From: Ruegeria sp. Alg231-54
Lineage (GTDB): Bacteria > Pseudomonadota > Alphaproteobacteria > Rhodobacterales > Rhodobacteraceae
DNA length: 64,000 nucleotides
Direction: 5' to 3'
Assembly (NCBI RefSeq): GCF_900143525.1
Contig: NZ_FREZ01000017.1
Span: 1 to 64,000 of the forward strand
Below are positions 35,635 through 44,475 of this stretch, in pieces; within the stretch, counting starts at the first letter, position 1; each line of letters opens with the position of its first letter. The translations under genes and the position numbers were made by a program. The notes under the pieces were generated by a model. It worked only from the letters and a program-made list of their open reading frames with translations, was not told the DNA's origin and ran no database searches.

Positions 35635-36507
35635 TTAGAGCTTGACGAAATAGTCGAAAATTTCCGGCACGTTGCCATCCCCAATGCCTGCGTCGACCGC
35701 GGCCTGTAAGTTGTGCGCAGTGCCTTCGGCAATCTCGGCCCGCGTGCCCATATCTGCGGTCATCTTCAGAAAGTACCCAAGATCCTTGTTGGCATTGTTG
35801 ATTGAGAATCCGAGATCACTGACGCCATCCACCGCGTAATTCTTGCAAAAACCCATGAATGGCGAATTGGACGGACCAGCTGACATGATATCGAATAGTT
35901 GTTGCTTGTTGATCCCCGCGCGATCAGCCACGGCAAACGCCTGGCTCATTGTGCAAGCAGTGGTCATGCCCATGAAATTGTTGATGAGCTTGGTCACGTG
36001 GCCAGCACCCAGTTCGCCGAGGTGAAACACATTTTCCCCCAGTATATCCAGGACAGGTTTCACCTTTTCAAAGGCGTCGATATCCCCCGCTGCCATGATG
36101 TTCAGTAAACCGTCCTTGGCGTGCGCGGGCGTGCGTCCCAGCGGTGCGTCAACCATACCGGCACCTTTTGCGGCCAAATCAGCGCCAATTTTGCGTGTGG
36201 ACGCCGGGATGGATGTACCAAAGTCAATGACCACAGCACCTTCTTTGATGCCTGCCAGGATGCCGTCATCGCCATAGATCAGGCTTTCGACGACTTCCGA
36301 TGTCGTTACGCAAAGCATCACGATATCGCAGCTCGCAGCAAGCTCTCGTGGTGTCTTTACCTCCACAGCGCCGCGGTTGACTGTGGCGGCCACTGCTTCC
36401 CTGTTGCGACCCATGACAACCAGATCGAAACCGTTGTTTTGCAGGCATTCTGCCATGTTGCCGCCCATGAGACCGAGGCCAATGAAACCGATGACGGGTT
36501 TTGTCAT
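35635..36507 (-). CDS. NAD(P)-dependent 3-hydroxyacid dehydrogenase, tartronate semialdehyde reductase-like
   Basis: 290 residues of the beta-hydroxyacid dehydrogenase family: FIGLGLMGGNMAECL dinucleotide-binding start, substrate-site segment DAPLGRTPAHAKDG (family consensus DAPVSGG), and the catalytic lysine in GHVTKLINNFM. Related enzymes reduce tartronate semialdehyde to glycerate or oxidise 3-hydroxyisobutyrate. The HpaI-type aldolase in the same cluster would release tartronate semialdehyde, so a GarR-like role is the best fit. The changed substrate loop (LGRTP instead of VSGG) leaves room for another substrate. Confidence 0.8.
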   Translation of the reverse strand: MTKPVIGFIGLGLMGGNMAECLQNNGFDLVVMGRNREAVAATVNRGAVEVKTPRELAASCDIVMLCVTTSEVVESLIYGDDGILAGIKEGAVVIDFGTSIPASTRKIGADLAAKGAGMVDAPLGRTPAHAKDGLLNIMAAGDIDAFEKVKPVLDILGENVFHLGELGAGHVTKLINNFMGMTTACTMSQAFAVADRAGINKQQLFDIMSAGPSNSPFMGFCKNYAVDGVSDLGFSINNANKDLGYFLKMTADMGTRAEIAEGTAHNLQAAVDAGIGDGNVPEIFDYFVKL

Positions 36508-36532
36508 ATCTGACTCCTTACACTCTTTCTGA

Positions 36533-36952
36533 TTAGACTTCGCAGAGCGCCGTAACCGCTGCCTGCGCGACTTCGAGGTCCTGGGCTGGTGAGCCCGAGC
36601 TCACTCCGATCCCGCCAACCACCTGCCCGTCAACCGCCACAGGGAGGCCACCTGCAACGGTCACCATGCGCCCTCCCAACGATGAAGATATTCCATGTGC
36701 GGCCATACCCGGCTGATTAGCTTCACCAAGAGCGTCCGTACCTTTTTGGATTCCGGTTGCGGTGAAGCTCTTGTCGATTGCTAGGTTGATGCTGGTGATC
36801 TTGCCGCCGTCCATCCGCTCAAACGCGATGAGGTTGCCGCTTTCGTCTGTGACGGCAATACACATCGGCACGCCGATTTCCTGCGCTTTTGCTCGCGCTC
36901 CTGCGATCAATTTGCCCGCGTCATCGATGTCCAGGCGTTTTATTGTCAGCAT
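36533..36952 (-). CDS. GlcG/HbpS family heme-binding-like protein
   Basis: 139 residues from ATG 36952, preceded by AAGGAG at a proper distance; the frame extends 10 codons further into the dctM stop region. The whole protein matches the GlcG/HbpS fold: ARAKAQEIGVPMCIAVTDESGNLIAFERMDG in pieces, then GGLPVAVDGQVVGGIGVSSG. The family is common in glycolate, propanediol and sugar-acid loci; its biochemical role there is unclear. Encoded between the TRAP large subunit and the dehydrogenase. Confidence 0.85.
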   Translation of the reverse strand: MLTIKRLDIDDAGKLIAGARAKAQEIGVPMCIAVTDESGNLIAFERMDGGKITSINLAIDKSFTATGIQKGTDALGEANQPGMAAHGISSSLGGRMVTVAGGLPVAVDGQVVGGIGVSSGSPAQDLEVAQAAVTALCEV

Positions 36953-36971
36953 CGCCAAATTCTCCTTTGAT

Positions 36972-38258
36972 TTACGGGCCAATGATCAGGTTCGGCAGCG
37001 TCAATGAAATTGCCGGTACGAAAGTGATCAGCATGAGCGCTGCAAAAATTGCGAGGTAGAAAGGCCAAATCGTTTTGACCGCCTTCTCCATCGGTAGTTT
37101 TCCGACAGCACACCCCACAAAGAGACAGGTTCCGACAGGTGGTGTGCAAAGACCAAGACCTAGGTTCACCAAAAGGATCATACCGAACTGCAGCGGGTCG
37201 ATACCCAGCATGTTCATCACCGGCAAGAAGATCGGCGTGCAGATAAGGATGAGCGCGGCCATGTCCATGATCATCCCCAAGAGCAACAGCACGGCGTTGA
37301 TCATCAACAAGATTAGGATCGGGTTTTCTGTGATACCCAATAGGAATTCGACCGTTTTCGTCGGCACCCGGTTGAACGTCAGCATATAGGCAAAGGCACC
37401 GGCACAGGCGATCAGGATCATCACCATAGAAGTTGTGCGCACCGAAGAGATAACGGCGGTTTTGAAGTTTTCCCAGGAAAGGCTACGATAGACAACAAGT
37501 GTCACGACAAAGGCATACATTGCCCCGAACGCGCCGGATTCAGTCACCGTAAAGACGCCTGACAAGACCCCTCCGACAATGATCACGGCCGTCAATAAAC
37601 CCGGAATCGAACCCACAAAGGCGATGGCCAGTGCGGTCCAACCCGGAAACTGTTCGGCCTGATAGCCGCGCTTGACCGCCACGACATAGGCGGCAATCGC
37701 AAGGCAGCAACACATAAGGACACCGGGCACAACACCGGCCAGGAACAGCTTTGAGATTGAAACTGCACCGCCTGTTGCAAGGGCAAAAATGATCATGTTG
37801 TGGCTGGGCGGAATAATGATCCCGGCAATTGATGACGTCACTGTAACGTTCACCGCGTAGTCGGCATCATAACCTTTGTCTTTCATCACCGGGATCAGGA
37901 TCGACCCAAGCGCCGAGATATCAGCAATTGCAGATCCGGAAATGCCACCAAACAACATGGACGAGAAGACATTGACGATGCCAAGCCCACCGCGCACAGC
38001 GCCTACGGCGGCCTGCGCAAACCGAACCAACCGGATCGCGATACCACCGTGAAACATAAGCTCGCCCGCAAAGATGAAGAACGGGATCGCCATTAGGGAA
38101 AAAACGTTAATCCCCGACACGATACGCTGGAATCCAACAAACAGCGGCAATCCTTCAAACCAAAAGGAAGCCAATGCAGCGATACCAAGGGCGTATGCCA
38201 CTGGCGCGCCTATGATGACACATAGGGCAAAAACTCCCAACAGAATCATGAGTCCCAT
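36972..38258 (-). CDS. dctM: TRAP transporter large permease (DctM)
   Basis: About 428 residues from ATG 38258, which begins just after the dctQ stop; the longer frame overlaps dctQ and is not credible. Twelve or so membrane helices with DctM blocks: FFIFAGELMFHGGIA, FGGISGSAIADISALGSILIPVM, ITSSIAGIIIPPSHNMI-type segment, and LLVNLGLGLCTPPVGTCLFVG. It forms the ion-coupled membrane part of a TRAP uptake system with DctQ and DctP. In this operon the cargo is probably a uronate or related sugar acid. Confidence 0.9.
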   Translation of the reverse strand: MGLMILLGVFALCVIIGAPVAYALGIAALASFWFEGLPLFVGFQRIVSGINVFSLMAIPFFIFAGELMFHGGIAIRLVRFAQAAVGAVRGGLGIVNVFSSMLFGGISGSAIADISALGSILIPVMKDKGYDADYAVNVTVTSSIAGIIIPPSHNMIIFALATGGAVSISKLFLAGVVPGVLMCCCLAIAAYVVAVKRGYQAEQFPGWTALAIAFVGSIPGLLTAVIIVGGVLSGVFTVTESGAFGAMYAFVVTLVVYRSLSWENFKTAVISSVRTTSMVMILIACAGAFAYMLTFNRVPTKTVEFLLGITENPILILLMINAVLLLLGMIMDMAALILICTPIFLPVMNMLGIDPLQFGMILLVNLGLGLCTPPVGTCLFVGCAVGKLPMEKAVKTIWPFYLAIFAALMLITFVPAISLTLPNLIIGP

Positions 38259-38260
38259 GA

Positions 38261-38794
38261 CTATCCCTGATCTATGTTGTCTTGGCGTTCGTCTCGGCCC
38301 AGAAACAGGCGGATCAGATGGCCAGTGGAAAAAAGAAACACCAACGCGCCGCTGATCGTCAGTGGCAAGGAGCGCAAGCCCTCTGACCATTGGATGAGCG
38401 GGATCAGGGTGTTCCATTTGAATTTGGTCAACTCGATTCCGTACCAAAACATCATGCCACCGAAACCTGCCATCAGGACATCAGAGACCACGACGAAAAC
38501 CGTACGCACAAAGGGCGGAACTATATTGCGGAACACGACAACAGAGAGGTGCGTGTGATTGTGCACGCCCGCAGCCGCACCGAGAAACGCGATGACCATG
38601 ACCAACAGCAGTGAAACCTGCTCGACCCAAGTGGGCGTGTTGTTCAGAACGTAGCGGCCAAATACCAGCCAGGCAAAGATCGCCGTCATTACAACAATGG
38701 CAACGCCAGACAGCAACATGCAACCTCGTGCGAGCAGATCAAGAATCCTGTCCATGTTGCGCATGGCGGCAGGTGGGGTATCGGGCTCTTGCAT
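38261..38794 (-). CDS. dctQ: TRAP transporter small permease (DctQ)
   Basis: 177 residues with four membrane helices. Family hallmarks: VIVVMTAIFAWLVFGRYVLNNTPTWVEQVS in parts, FLGAAAGVHNHTHLSV, and a fourth helix near SLPLTISGALVFLF. It follows the binding-protein gene after a terminator-like hairpin and leads directly into dctM. Confidence 0.88.
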   Translation of the reverse strand: MQEPDTPPAAMRNMDRILDLLARGCMLLSGVAIVVMTAIFAWLVFGRYVLNNTPTWVEQVSLLLVMVIAFLGAAAGVHNHTHLSVVVFRNIVPPFVRTVFVVVSDVLMAGFGGMMFWYGIELTKFKWNTLIPLIQWSEGLRSLPLTISGALVFLFSTGHLIRLFLGRDERQDNIDQG

Positions 38795-38815
38795 TGGATT
38801 TCCTCTGAGACAAAA

Positions 38816-38845
38816 CGCCCGGCATCCAATTGGTGGAGCCGGGCG
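38816..38845 (-). terminator. Hairpin with T-run between dctP and dctQ
   Basis: Stem arms CGCCCGGC (38816-38823) and GCCGGGCG (38838-38845) are perfect over 8 bases with a 14-base loop, and on the minus strand the stem is followed by TTTTG. It would partially end transcription after dctP, so that more binding protein than permease is made. Confidence 0.75.
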
Positions 38846-38870
38846 CTCAAAGTTGGACTGTTACGACAAC

Positions 38871-39845
38871 TTATTCAGTGGCTTGCGCCATTTCTACCAA
38901 CGCTTTCATGTCAGGATTTGCAGCCAAGTAGTCTGCATAAACCGAATCCATTGCGGACTGGAATGGGCCTTTGTCAGCGATTTCATTGACTGTGATACCA
39001 GCCGCTTCGACATCTTTACGCGCTTGCTCAGAGCCGATTGCCCAAAGCTCACGCTGGACCAATGCGGCTTCTTCTGCTGCACCGCGCACAGCGGCCTGCA
39101 GTTCAGGAGACAGCGCATTGAATTTGGCCGTGTTCACGCAGATGCACTCGGGAATAATCAGGTGCTCGGATAAAGAATAATTTGTGGTCACTTCAAAGTG
39201 GCCGACATTTTTGAATGACGGGAAGTTGTTTTCCGCACCATCAACGACGCCGGTTTTCAGAGCTTGCTGAACTTCGGAGAAAGCCATTGGAGACGGGTTC
39301 CCGCCCATAGCTGAAATCATCGATGTATAAAGATCGTTGTTCATCACACGGATTTTCAGACCTTCGACATCTGCGGGAGTATTGATCGGCTTTTGGCTGT
39401 AGAATGAACGCGCACCGGCATCAAACCATGCCAGTGGCAGAACACCTGCTTCACCCATCGCAGCTGAAACAACTTCACCGGCGTCGCCATCCAGCACACG
39501 GAACATGTGCGGCACATCTTTGAAGATGAAAGGAAGCGATACAAGATTAGCTTCTTTCACCATTGGGCCAATGGGACCGAGGTTGAAGTTACCGACCTCG
39601 ATTGCGCCGATACGAACCTGTTCAAGGGCATCCGGTTGGGAACCAAGAACACCACCGTGGAATACATCGACGGTAACCTCGCCGTCTGTAGCAGCGTCAA
39701 CCAGTTCAGCAAACTTGTCCATCGCAGCCGTGTTGGGATGGCCGTCGTTGTGGATGTTCCAGGCCCGCCAGTTTTCGGCTGAAGCTGACGTTGCGATGAA
39801 TGCCACAGCGGTCGCAGTTGCAAAGAACGATTTCGTGAAAGTCAT
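38871..39845 (-). CDS. dctP: TRAP transporter substrate-binding protein (DctP)
   Basis: 324 residues from ATG 39845 with a signal peptide cleaved near ASA (residue about 21); the longer frame is not secreted-like. DctP blocks: MDKFAELVDAATDGEVTVDVFHGG, GPIGPMVKEANLVSLPF, GLKIRVMNNDLYTSMISAMGGNPSPMAFSEVQQALKTGVVDGAENN (in pieces), the last with the ligand-binding Arg. First gene of the uronate operon on the minus strand, divergent from the GntR regulator. Confidence 0.9.
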   Translation of the reverse strand: MTFTKSFFATATAVAFIATSASAENWRAWNIHNDGHPNTAAMDKFAELVDAATDGEVTVDVFHGGVLGSQPDALEQVRIGAIEVGNFNLGPIGPMVKEANLVSLPFIFKDVPHMFRVLDGDAGEVVSAAMGEAGVLPLAWFDAGARSFYSQKPINTPADVEGLKIRVMNNDLYTSMISAMGGNPSPMAFSEVQQALKTGVVDGAENNFPSFKNVGHFEVTTNYSLSEHLIIPECICVNTAKFNALSPELQAAVRGAAEEAALVQRELWAIGSEQARKDVEAAGITVNEIADKGPFQSAMDSVYADYLAANPDMKALVEMAQATE

Positions 39846-40167
39846 GGGTTCTCCTCCCCGATTAATTTTGGACAGGATTTGGCTTTCATGGAATTTCAGA
39901 GACCGTAAGCCACGTAGCTTTCGATTTCCCCCAAGAACCAGAATCGCTGCTGCCCCTAAAGGGACACTAGTATCCAAGTTATGTCAACTGTAGGCTTTTA
40001 GTATGTCAGATTGCTTGACAGTCGAAAGCGCAGGGCATTTGATAGGTGACAGGCCTACATTGGTTCACTCAAGCAAAATAAAGTAGAATAATTATTTTAT
40101 TTCAATGCTCTAACAGTGGACCATTAAATTGAAACGTGACTAAGATAGAGGGCGCGAGCAACATACC

Positions 40168-40836
40168 GTGGAAAATATTGTCAGACGAACCACAACCGAT
40201 GCGGTCTATGAAGCGCTACACGACGAGATCGTTTCGCTTGAAATTCTTCCCGGTACAAAACTATCCGAAACTGAGGTAGCCAGCCGATTCGGCGTATCAC
40301 GCCAACCTGTTCGCAACGCATTCACAAGGCTCGGCAACGAAGATCTGCTCTTAATACGACCACAAAAGGCGACCGTAGTTCGAGGATTTTCTATGGAGCG
40401 TGTGGCTCTCGCTCGATTGGTTCGAATGGCGGTGGAGCTGGAGATCATCCATCGAGCAATGGAAGTCTGGGACGCAACACGTGAAGCAAAGCTTGCAGAA
40501 AACCTCGCCTTACAAGAGCAGGCGATCAATGACGGTGATCTATCTGCGTTTCACGCGCTGGACTATGATTTTCACAAACTGATCTACGTGCTCAGCGGCA
40601 ATCCTATGGCATTTGACGTGATGCTGGAATCAAAGCAAAAGGTTGACCGGCTTTGTATGCTCAGCCTTGAAAAGGGCAGTGCCGCAGACGCCATCCTCGC
40701 CGATCACCGAGAGATTGCACAGGCCATGGCGGCAGGAGACAATGACCAAGCGCAAGCCGCTGTCAGAAAACACCTGTCCCGCCTCGACGAAACCATCGAC
40801 TTCATCCACAAGACGCACCCAGGCTACTTTGAGTAA
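40168..40836 (+). CDS. GntR family regulator (FadR/FCD type)
   Basis: 222 residues. N-terminal winged helix with LEILPGTKLSETEVASRFGVSRQPVRNAFTRL (in parts), C-terminal FCD domain with DYDFHKLIY and the metal-binding histidines in ILADHREIAQAM and AAVRKHLSRLDE. This group senses small carboxylates, often sugar acids. Start is GTG 40168. It is divergent from dctP across a 320-base AT-rich gap that includes two TATGTCA repeats (39980 and 40002), so it is the probable repressor of the uronate cluster. Confidence 0.88.
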   Translation: MENIVRRTTTDAVYEALHDEIVSLEILPGTKLSETEVASRFGVSRQPVRNAFTRLGNEDLLLIRPQKATVVRGFSMERVALARLVRMAVELEIIHRAMEVWDATREAKLAENLALQEQAINDGDLSAFHALDYDFHKLIYVLSGNPMAFDVMLESKQKVDRLCMLSLEKGSAADAILADHREIAQAMAAGDNDQAQAAVRKHLSRLDETIDFIHKTHPGYFE

Positions 40837-40860
40837 CCGAGGCCATGCGATCTGGTGGTC

Positions 40861-41379
40861 TCAGGCTGTTCCTCGTTCCGGACGGTCATTATCGATATTG
40901 AATTTCATGCCGTCCAAAAGCTCTTCCAAATCGGGGCGTGCCGCCGGGCCGTTTGAGATATCGACCAGCATCAGCGTCCCGTTCGGACGGATACCAAACG
41001 CACCAGGTTCGGCGAATAGACCCGTCGTTTCTGCATCAGACAGAGGTGATGACACATATAGACCAAGCGAGCGCATTTGCGCTTCGGTCATTCCATAACA
41101 AAGATCAAAATCCCAACCAAATTCTGCTTTGTCTGCCGCGGCTTTTTCTTTGGTGTCGGCAGAGACAACAATAACGTCCATAACGTCAGCCCATGCCGGC
41201 AGAGCCGCATTCAACTTGTTCAAGAAGCGCTTGCAGCGCGGACAATGCTTGCCTCGATAGACAAACAGCATGGTCCAGCGGTCTTTTTGTTGACCGATCG
41301 CAACCTTGTCCGCAGACCCCAGCTTTGAGAAACACATTTGCTCGATTTGCGCGCCGACATTTGGTTTGGCTGAGGTCAT
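40861..41379 (-). CDS. Peroxiredoxin-like (AhpC/TSA redoxin) protein
   Basis: 172 residues from ATG 41379, preceded by AAAGGA. Thioredoxin-like fold with LFVYRGKHCPRCKRFLNKL, carrying a CPRC redox motif, VVSADTKEKAAADKAEFGWDF and a later FGIRPNGTLMLVDISNGP strand. This fits the alkyl hydroperoxide reductase/thiol antioxidant superfamily, which reduces peroxides with cysteine chemistry. Convergent with the GntR gene, ending 24 bases from it. Not part of either flanking pathway as far as I can see. Confidence 0.82.
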   Translation of the reverse strand: MTSAKPNVGAQIEQMCFSKLGSADKVAIGQQKDRWTMLFVYRGKHCPRCKRFLNKLNAALPAWADVMDVIVVSADTKEKAAADKAEFGWDFDLCYGMTEAQMRSLGLYVSSPLSDAETTGLFAEPGAFGIRPNGTLMLVDISNGPAARPDLEELLDGMKFNIDNDRPERGTA

Positions 41380-41806
41380 AAGTTGTTCCTTTGCTCCGTA
41401 AATCAAGGCTTGGCGCAGATACCGTTAGCTTTTTTCATGTCACGTCAAGGCAACGATTGAAACCCAGATCGCGGTATCATTCGGTGCTTGAAAGGCACGC
41501 CCGGTCTAAGATCGCCGTTGGTTAACGAGGAATCTCCGATACCTACCCGCCGTATGAATCCGATGTCTCCGCCCCAAGCTGAATCGTCACCGAGATTGCG
41601 GTCTGACTTCTGTTTCAGCAGGAACATCGCGCAGCAACCAACGGTGAGCACATATCGAGATAAGAGGTACCGAACGACAGTGTTTCGAAAACAGGCAATC
41701 TTTAAATGGAACGTTTTTTGGAGGATCAAACCATGTCCCGAGCTTTAATGCAGGACATGATTTGGGCTTGATTCACCTATACCGAAGCCAACTACACAGA
41801 ACAGTG
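41380..41806. other. Intergenic region, no gene seen
   Basis: About 430 bases between the peroxiredoxin gene start and the urtE stop. A minus-strand frame at 41445-41729 exists but has no recognisable content and no good ribosome site. Confidence 0.4.
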
Positions 41807-42502
41807 CTAAACTGTTACGGCCTGCAACACTTGATCACGCGTCAGGGCATCTCGTGTGCCTTTGACCAGGACTTCTCCACGTCGCAACACGACAAACCTG
41901 TCAGCAAGATCAAAGGCGAAGTCGAAATACTGCTCGACTAAGACAATTGCCATTCCGCTCGTCTTTCTGAGGTGCCGGATCACTTCGCCAATCTGTTGGA
42001 TTATGTTCGGCTGAATACCTTCGGTTGGCTCATCCAGCAGCAGCAGGCGCGGTCTTGTGATTAGTGCACGCGCGATGGCTAACTGTTGCTGCTGCCCGCC
42101 TGAAAGGTCGCCCCCGCGCCGGTTTTGCATTTTTTTGAGGACCGGGAACATATCAAAAATATCATCTGGAACGAAATGTTCGCTGGCAGGCAGACAGGAG
42201 AAGCCTGTTTCCAGATTTTCTCGAACCGTGAGCAATGGGAATATTTCGCGACCTTGAGGGACATATGCCACACCTTTCCAGGCCATCTGATGAGCAGGCA
42301 AGATACCCATCTGCTTTCCGTCAAGCTCCAGTTCGCCACCGGAACGGGGATGCGCTCCTGAGATTGCCTTCATCAGACTGGTTTTTCCGACACCGTTGGT
42401 CCCCATGACGCACGTTACTTCACCCTGTAAAGCTTCCATGGAAATCCCATTGAGGATTTGCGAGTGCCCATAGTGCAAAGTCAGATCGGTCAGCTTCAAC
42501 AT
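41807..42502 (-). CDS. urtE: Urea ABC transporter ATP-binding protein UrtE
   Basis: 231 residues, LivF-type ATPase: Walker A MGTNGVGKTSL, LSGGQQQQLAIARAL signature and Walker B LLLLDEPTEGIQPNII. The EGIQPN following Walker B is typical of UrtE. It pairs with UrtD to power the UrtB/UrtC channel. Last gene of urtABCDE, 3 bases after urtD. Confidence 0.92.
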   Translation of the reverse strand: MLKLTDLTLHYGHSQILNGISMEALQGEVTCVMGTNGVGKTSLMKAISGAHPRSGGELELDGKQMGILPAHQMAWKGVAYVPQGREIFPLLTVRENLETGFSCLPASEHFVPDDIFDMFPVLKKMQNRRGGDLSGGQQQQLAIARALITRPRLLLLDEPTEGIQPNIIQQIGEVIRHLRKTSGMAIVLVEQYFDFAFDLADRFVVLRRGEVLVKGTRDALTRDQVLQAVTV

Positions 42503-42505
42503 TTT

Positions 42506-43246
42506 CTAGCGCCCCAGATAGACATCGATGACGTCCTGATTTGATGTCACGTGATCAAGACTGCCCTCGGCTAATACGGATCCTTCATGCAAAACCGTTA
42601 CTTTGCAGTTCAGGCGCCTGACAAATTCCATGTCATGTTCAACGACCACAACCGCGCGGGTCCTTGCAGCTTGAACCAGCAAGTCTGTGGTATGTTCGCG
42701 CTCTTGCGGGGTCATGCCTGCGGCGGGTTCGTCAACCAATAGCAGACGTGGGTCCTGCGCAAGTAGCATGCCAATTTCCAACCATTGCTTCTGCCCGTGG
42801 CTCAGTTCACCTGACTTCCGGCTCAGTTCCAGATAAAGCCCAATTTCGGTGGCTAGGTCCTCGACCTTCTGCAAATCACTTTTGGACGGACGGTAAAGCA
42901 GCACACCAACCCAGCCACGATTTTTCTTTAGCGCCATTAGTAGATTATCGCGCACGGACTGATCCTCGAAAACCGTGGGCTTCTGAAACTTCCGCCCGAT
43001 TCCCGCCTGCGCGATTTTTGCCTCGGTCATATCCAACAAAGATACGGACTTTTCACCCCATATGACCCGCCCCTCATCTGGTCGGGTCTTGCCGGTGATG
43101 ATGTCCATAAACGTAGTCTTGCCGGCCCCATTCGGGCCAATCACGGAACGTAGCTCCGCGTCACCAATCTGGAAGGACAAGTTGTTGATAGCGCGGAACC
43201 CGTCGAAGGTAACCGATACGCCACTTACTTCTAACAAGGTGCTCAT
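42506..43246 (-). CDS. urtD: Urea ABC transporter ATP-binding protein UrtD
   Basis: 246 residues, LivG-type ATPase: Walker A IGPNGAGKTTFMDIITGKTRP, ELSHGQKQWLEIGM signature and Walker B LLLVDEPAAGMTPQE. The signature SHGQKQWLEIG, with His for Ser/Gly, is a recognised UrtD feature. Overlaps the urtC stop region by 4 bases. Confidence 0.92.
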   Translation of the reverse strand: MSTLLEVSGVSVTFDGFRAINNLSFQIGDAELRSVIGPNGAGKTTFMDIITGKTRPDEGRVIWGEKSVSLLDMTEAKIAQAGIGRKFQKPTVFEDQSVRDNLLMALKKNRGWVGVLLYRPSKSDLQKVEDLATEIGLYLELSRKSGELSHGQKQWLEIGMLLAQDPRLLLVDEPAAGMTPQEREHTTDLLVQAARTRAVVVVEHDMEFVRRLNCKVTVLHEGSVLAEGSLDHVTSNQDVIDVYLGR

Positions 43247-44472
43247 AGGCTGGCCTCTTTCTCACGCAAAGCGCCTTCATCGGGTCCCAGATTGGCACCA
43301 TGCCGATCGGGATGACGCTGGTTGGAATACAAGTCGAACAACCCTCCGATACCTTGCGGAGCAAACAGCGTAACCAGCACAAACGACACCCCCAGCAGCA
43401 CTTGCCACCAGTCGACCCATTTGATCGTGTAAAAGCCAAGCGGGATATCCGGGGCTTGCCCGCCCGTGAACCAAGTGCTCAGCAGGCTGACAAAAGCTGC
43501 ACCAATCACCGCGCCGTACAAGCGGCCCCGCCCGCCGATGGCGACCCAGACGGCTAGATAGATTGAGGCGATGGGAGCCATCTCCTCGGGGTTGATAATG
43601 CCAGCCTGCGGGTAATAGAGCGCGCCCGCGATTGCGGCGATGCAAGCCGTCAGGGTGAAGACAGCCAACTTGTAGGCTTCGACCGAATAGCCGAGGAACC
43701 GAACTCGCGCCTCGTTGTCTCGAATGCCGCGCAGGACTGAGCCGAACTTGCCCGACACGATCCATGCCGCCAGCATGTAACCCAGTCCCAACGCCAAAGC
43801 CGAAGCCCATAGGAACCAGAGCGAAACAACGTCTTGAGAGACAGTGACACCGGGCAGGTTCTGCAAGCCGGACAGGCCATTGTTGCCGCGCAAACCGCTG
43901 TCGTTCTGAAACAGATACAAAGCCAGAGCCAGCGTCATTGCTTGCGTCAGGATCGACAGATAGACGCCAGTCACTCGACTGCGGAAGGCCAGCCAACCAA
44001 AGATCAGTGCCAGCAGGCCAGGCACCACAACGACCAGTATCAACTGCAGCGTCAAGCTGTGCGAAAACGACCAGATCAGCGGGAATTCGGATGATCCGAC
44101 TACGCCGAAAATCTGAGTGCCGATGGCGTCCACAACTTCGGCAGGCGTTGGCGGGATGTCGGCTTGTGACAATGACTCGACCACGATCAGCCGAGTGCGT
44201 TCGTACATCAGCCACATGCCGATCATATAGCCACCGAGCCCGAAGAAAGCGAAATGGCCTAGTGATAGAATGCCGGTGAAACCCCAAACCAGATCCATCG
44301 CGACAGCGATCAAACACAGGCACAGGGTCTTGCCCAGCGTTTTGACGAAACTGGTTGAGATCACACCGATCCCGAACCCTTCGGACAGGACAGTTACACC
44401 CAGCGTAAACAGCGACAGGATGGTCAGGAAGACCAGCACAGATGGGTTCTTAGCAACAAAACTACGTTCCAT
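43243..44472 (-). CDS. urtC: Urea ABC transporter permease UrtC
   Basis: 409 residues with about ten membrane helices and LivM-type blocks: VAMDLVWGFTGILSLGHFAFFGLGGYMIGMWL in pieces, SRVTGVYLSILTQAMTLAL, NNGLSGLQNLPG. A large loop between early helices (about residues 100-135) is typical of UrtC compared with LivM. Follows urtB after 3 bases. Confidence 0.92.
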   Translation of the reverse strand: MERSFVAKNPSVLVFLTILSLFTLGVTVLSEGFGIGVISTSFVKTLGKTLCLCLIAVAMDLVWGFTGILSLGHFAFFGLGGYMIGMWLMYERTRLIVVESLSQADIPPTPAEVVDAIGTQIFGVVGSSEFPLIWSFSHSLTLQLILVVVVPGLLALIFGWLAFRSRVTGVYLSILTQAMTLALALYLFQNDSGLRGNNGLSGLQNLPGVTVSQDVVSLWFLWASALALGLGYMLAAWIVSGKFGSVLRGIRDNEARVRFLGYSVEAYKLAVFTLTACIAAIAGALYYPQAGIINPEEMAPIASIYLAVWVAIGGRGRLYGAVIGAAFVSLLSTWFTGGQAPDIPLGFYTIKWVDWWQVLLGVSFVLVTLFAPQGIGGLFDLYSNQRHPDRHGANLGPDEGALREKEASL

Positions 44473-44475
44473 AAC

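Noticed and set aside
43277-44323. 348-codon minus-strand frame overlapping urtC
   Set aside because: Shifted frame of urtC, full of Arg/Cys/Ser and without membrane helices.
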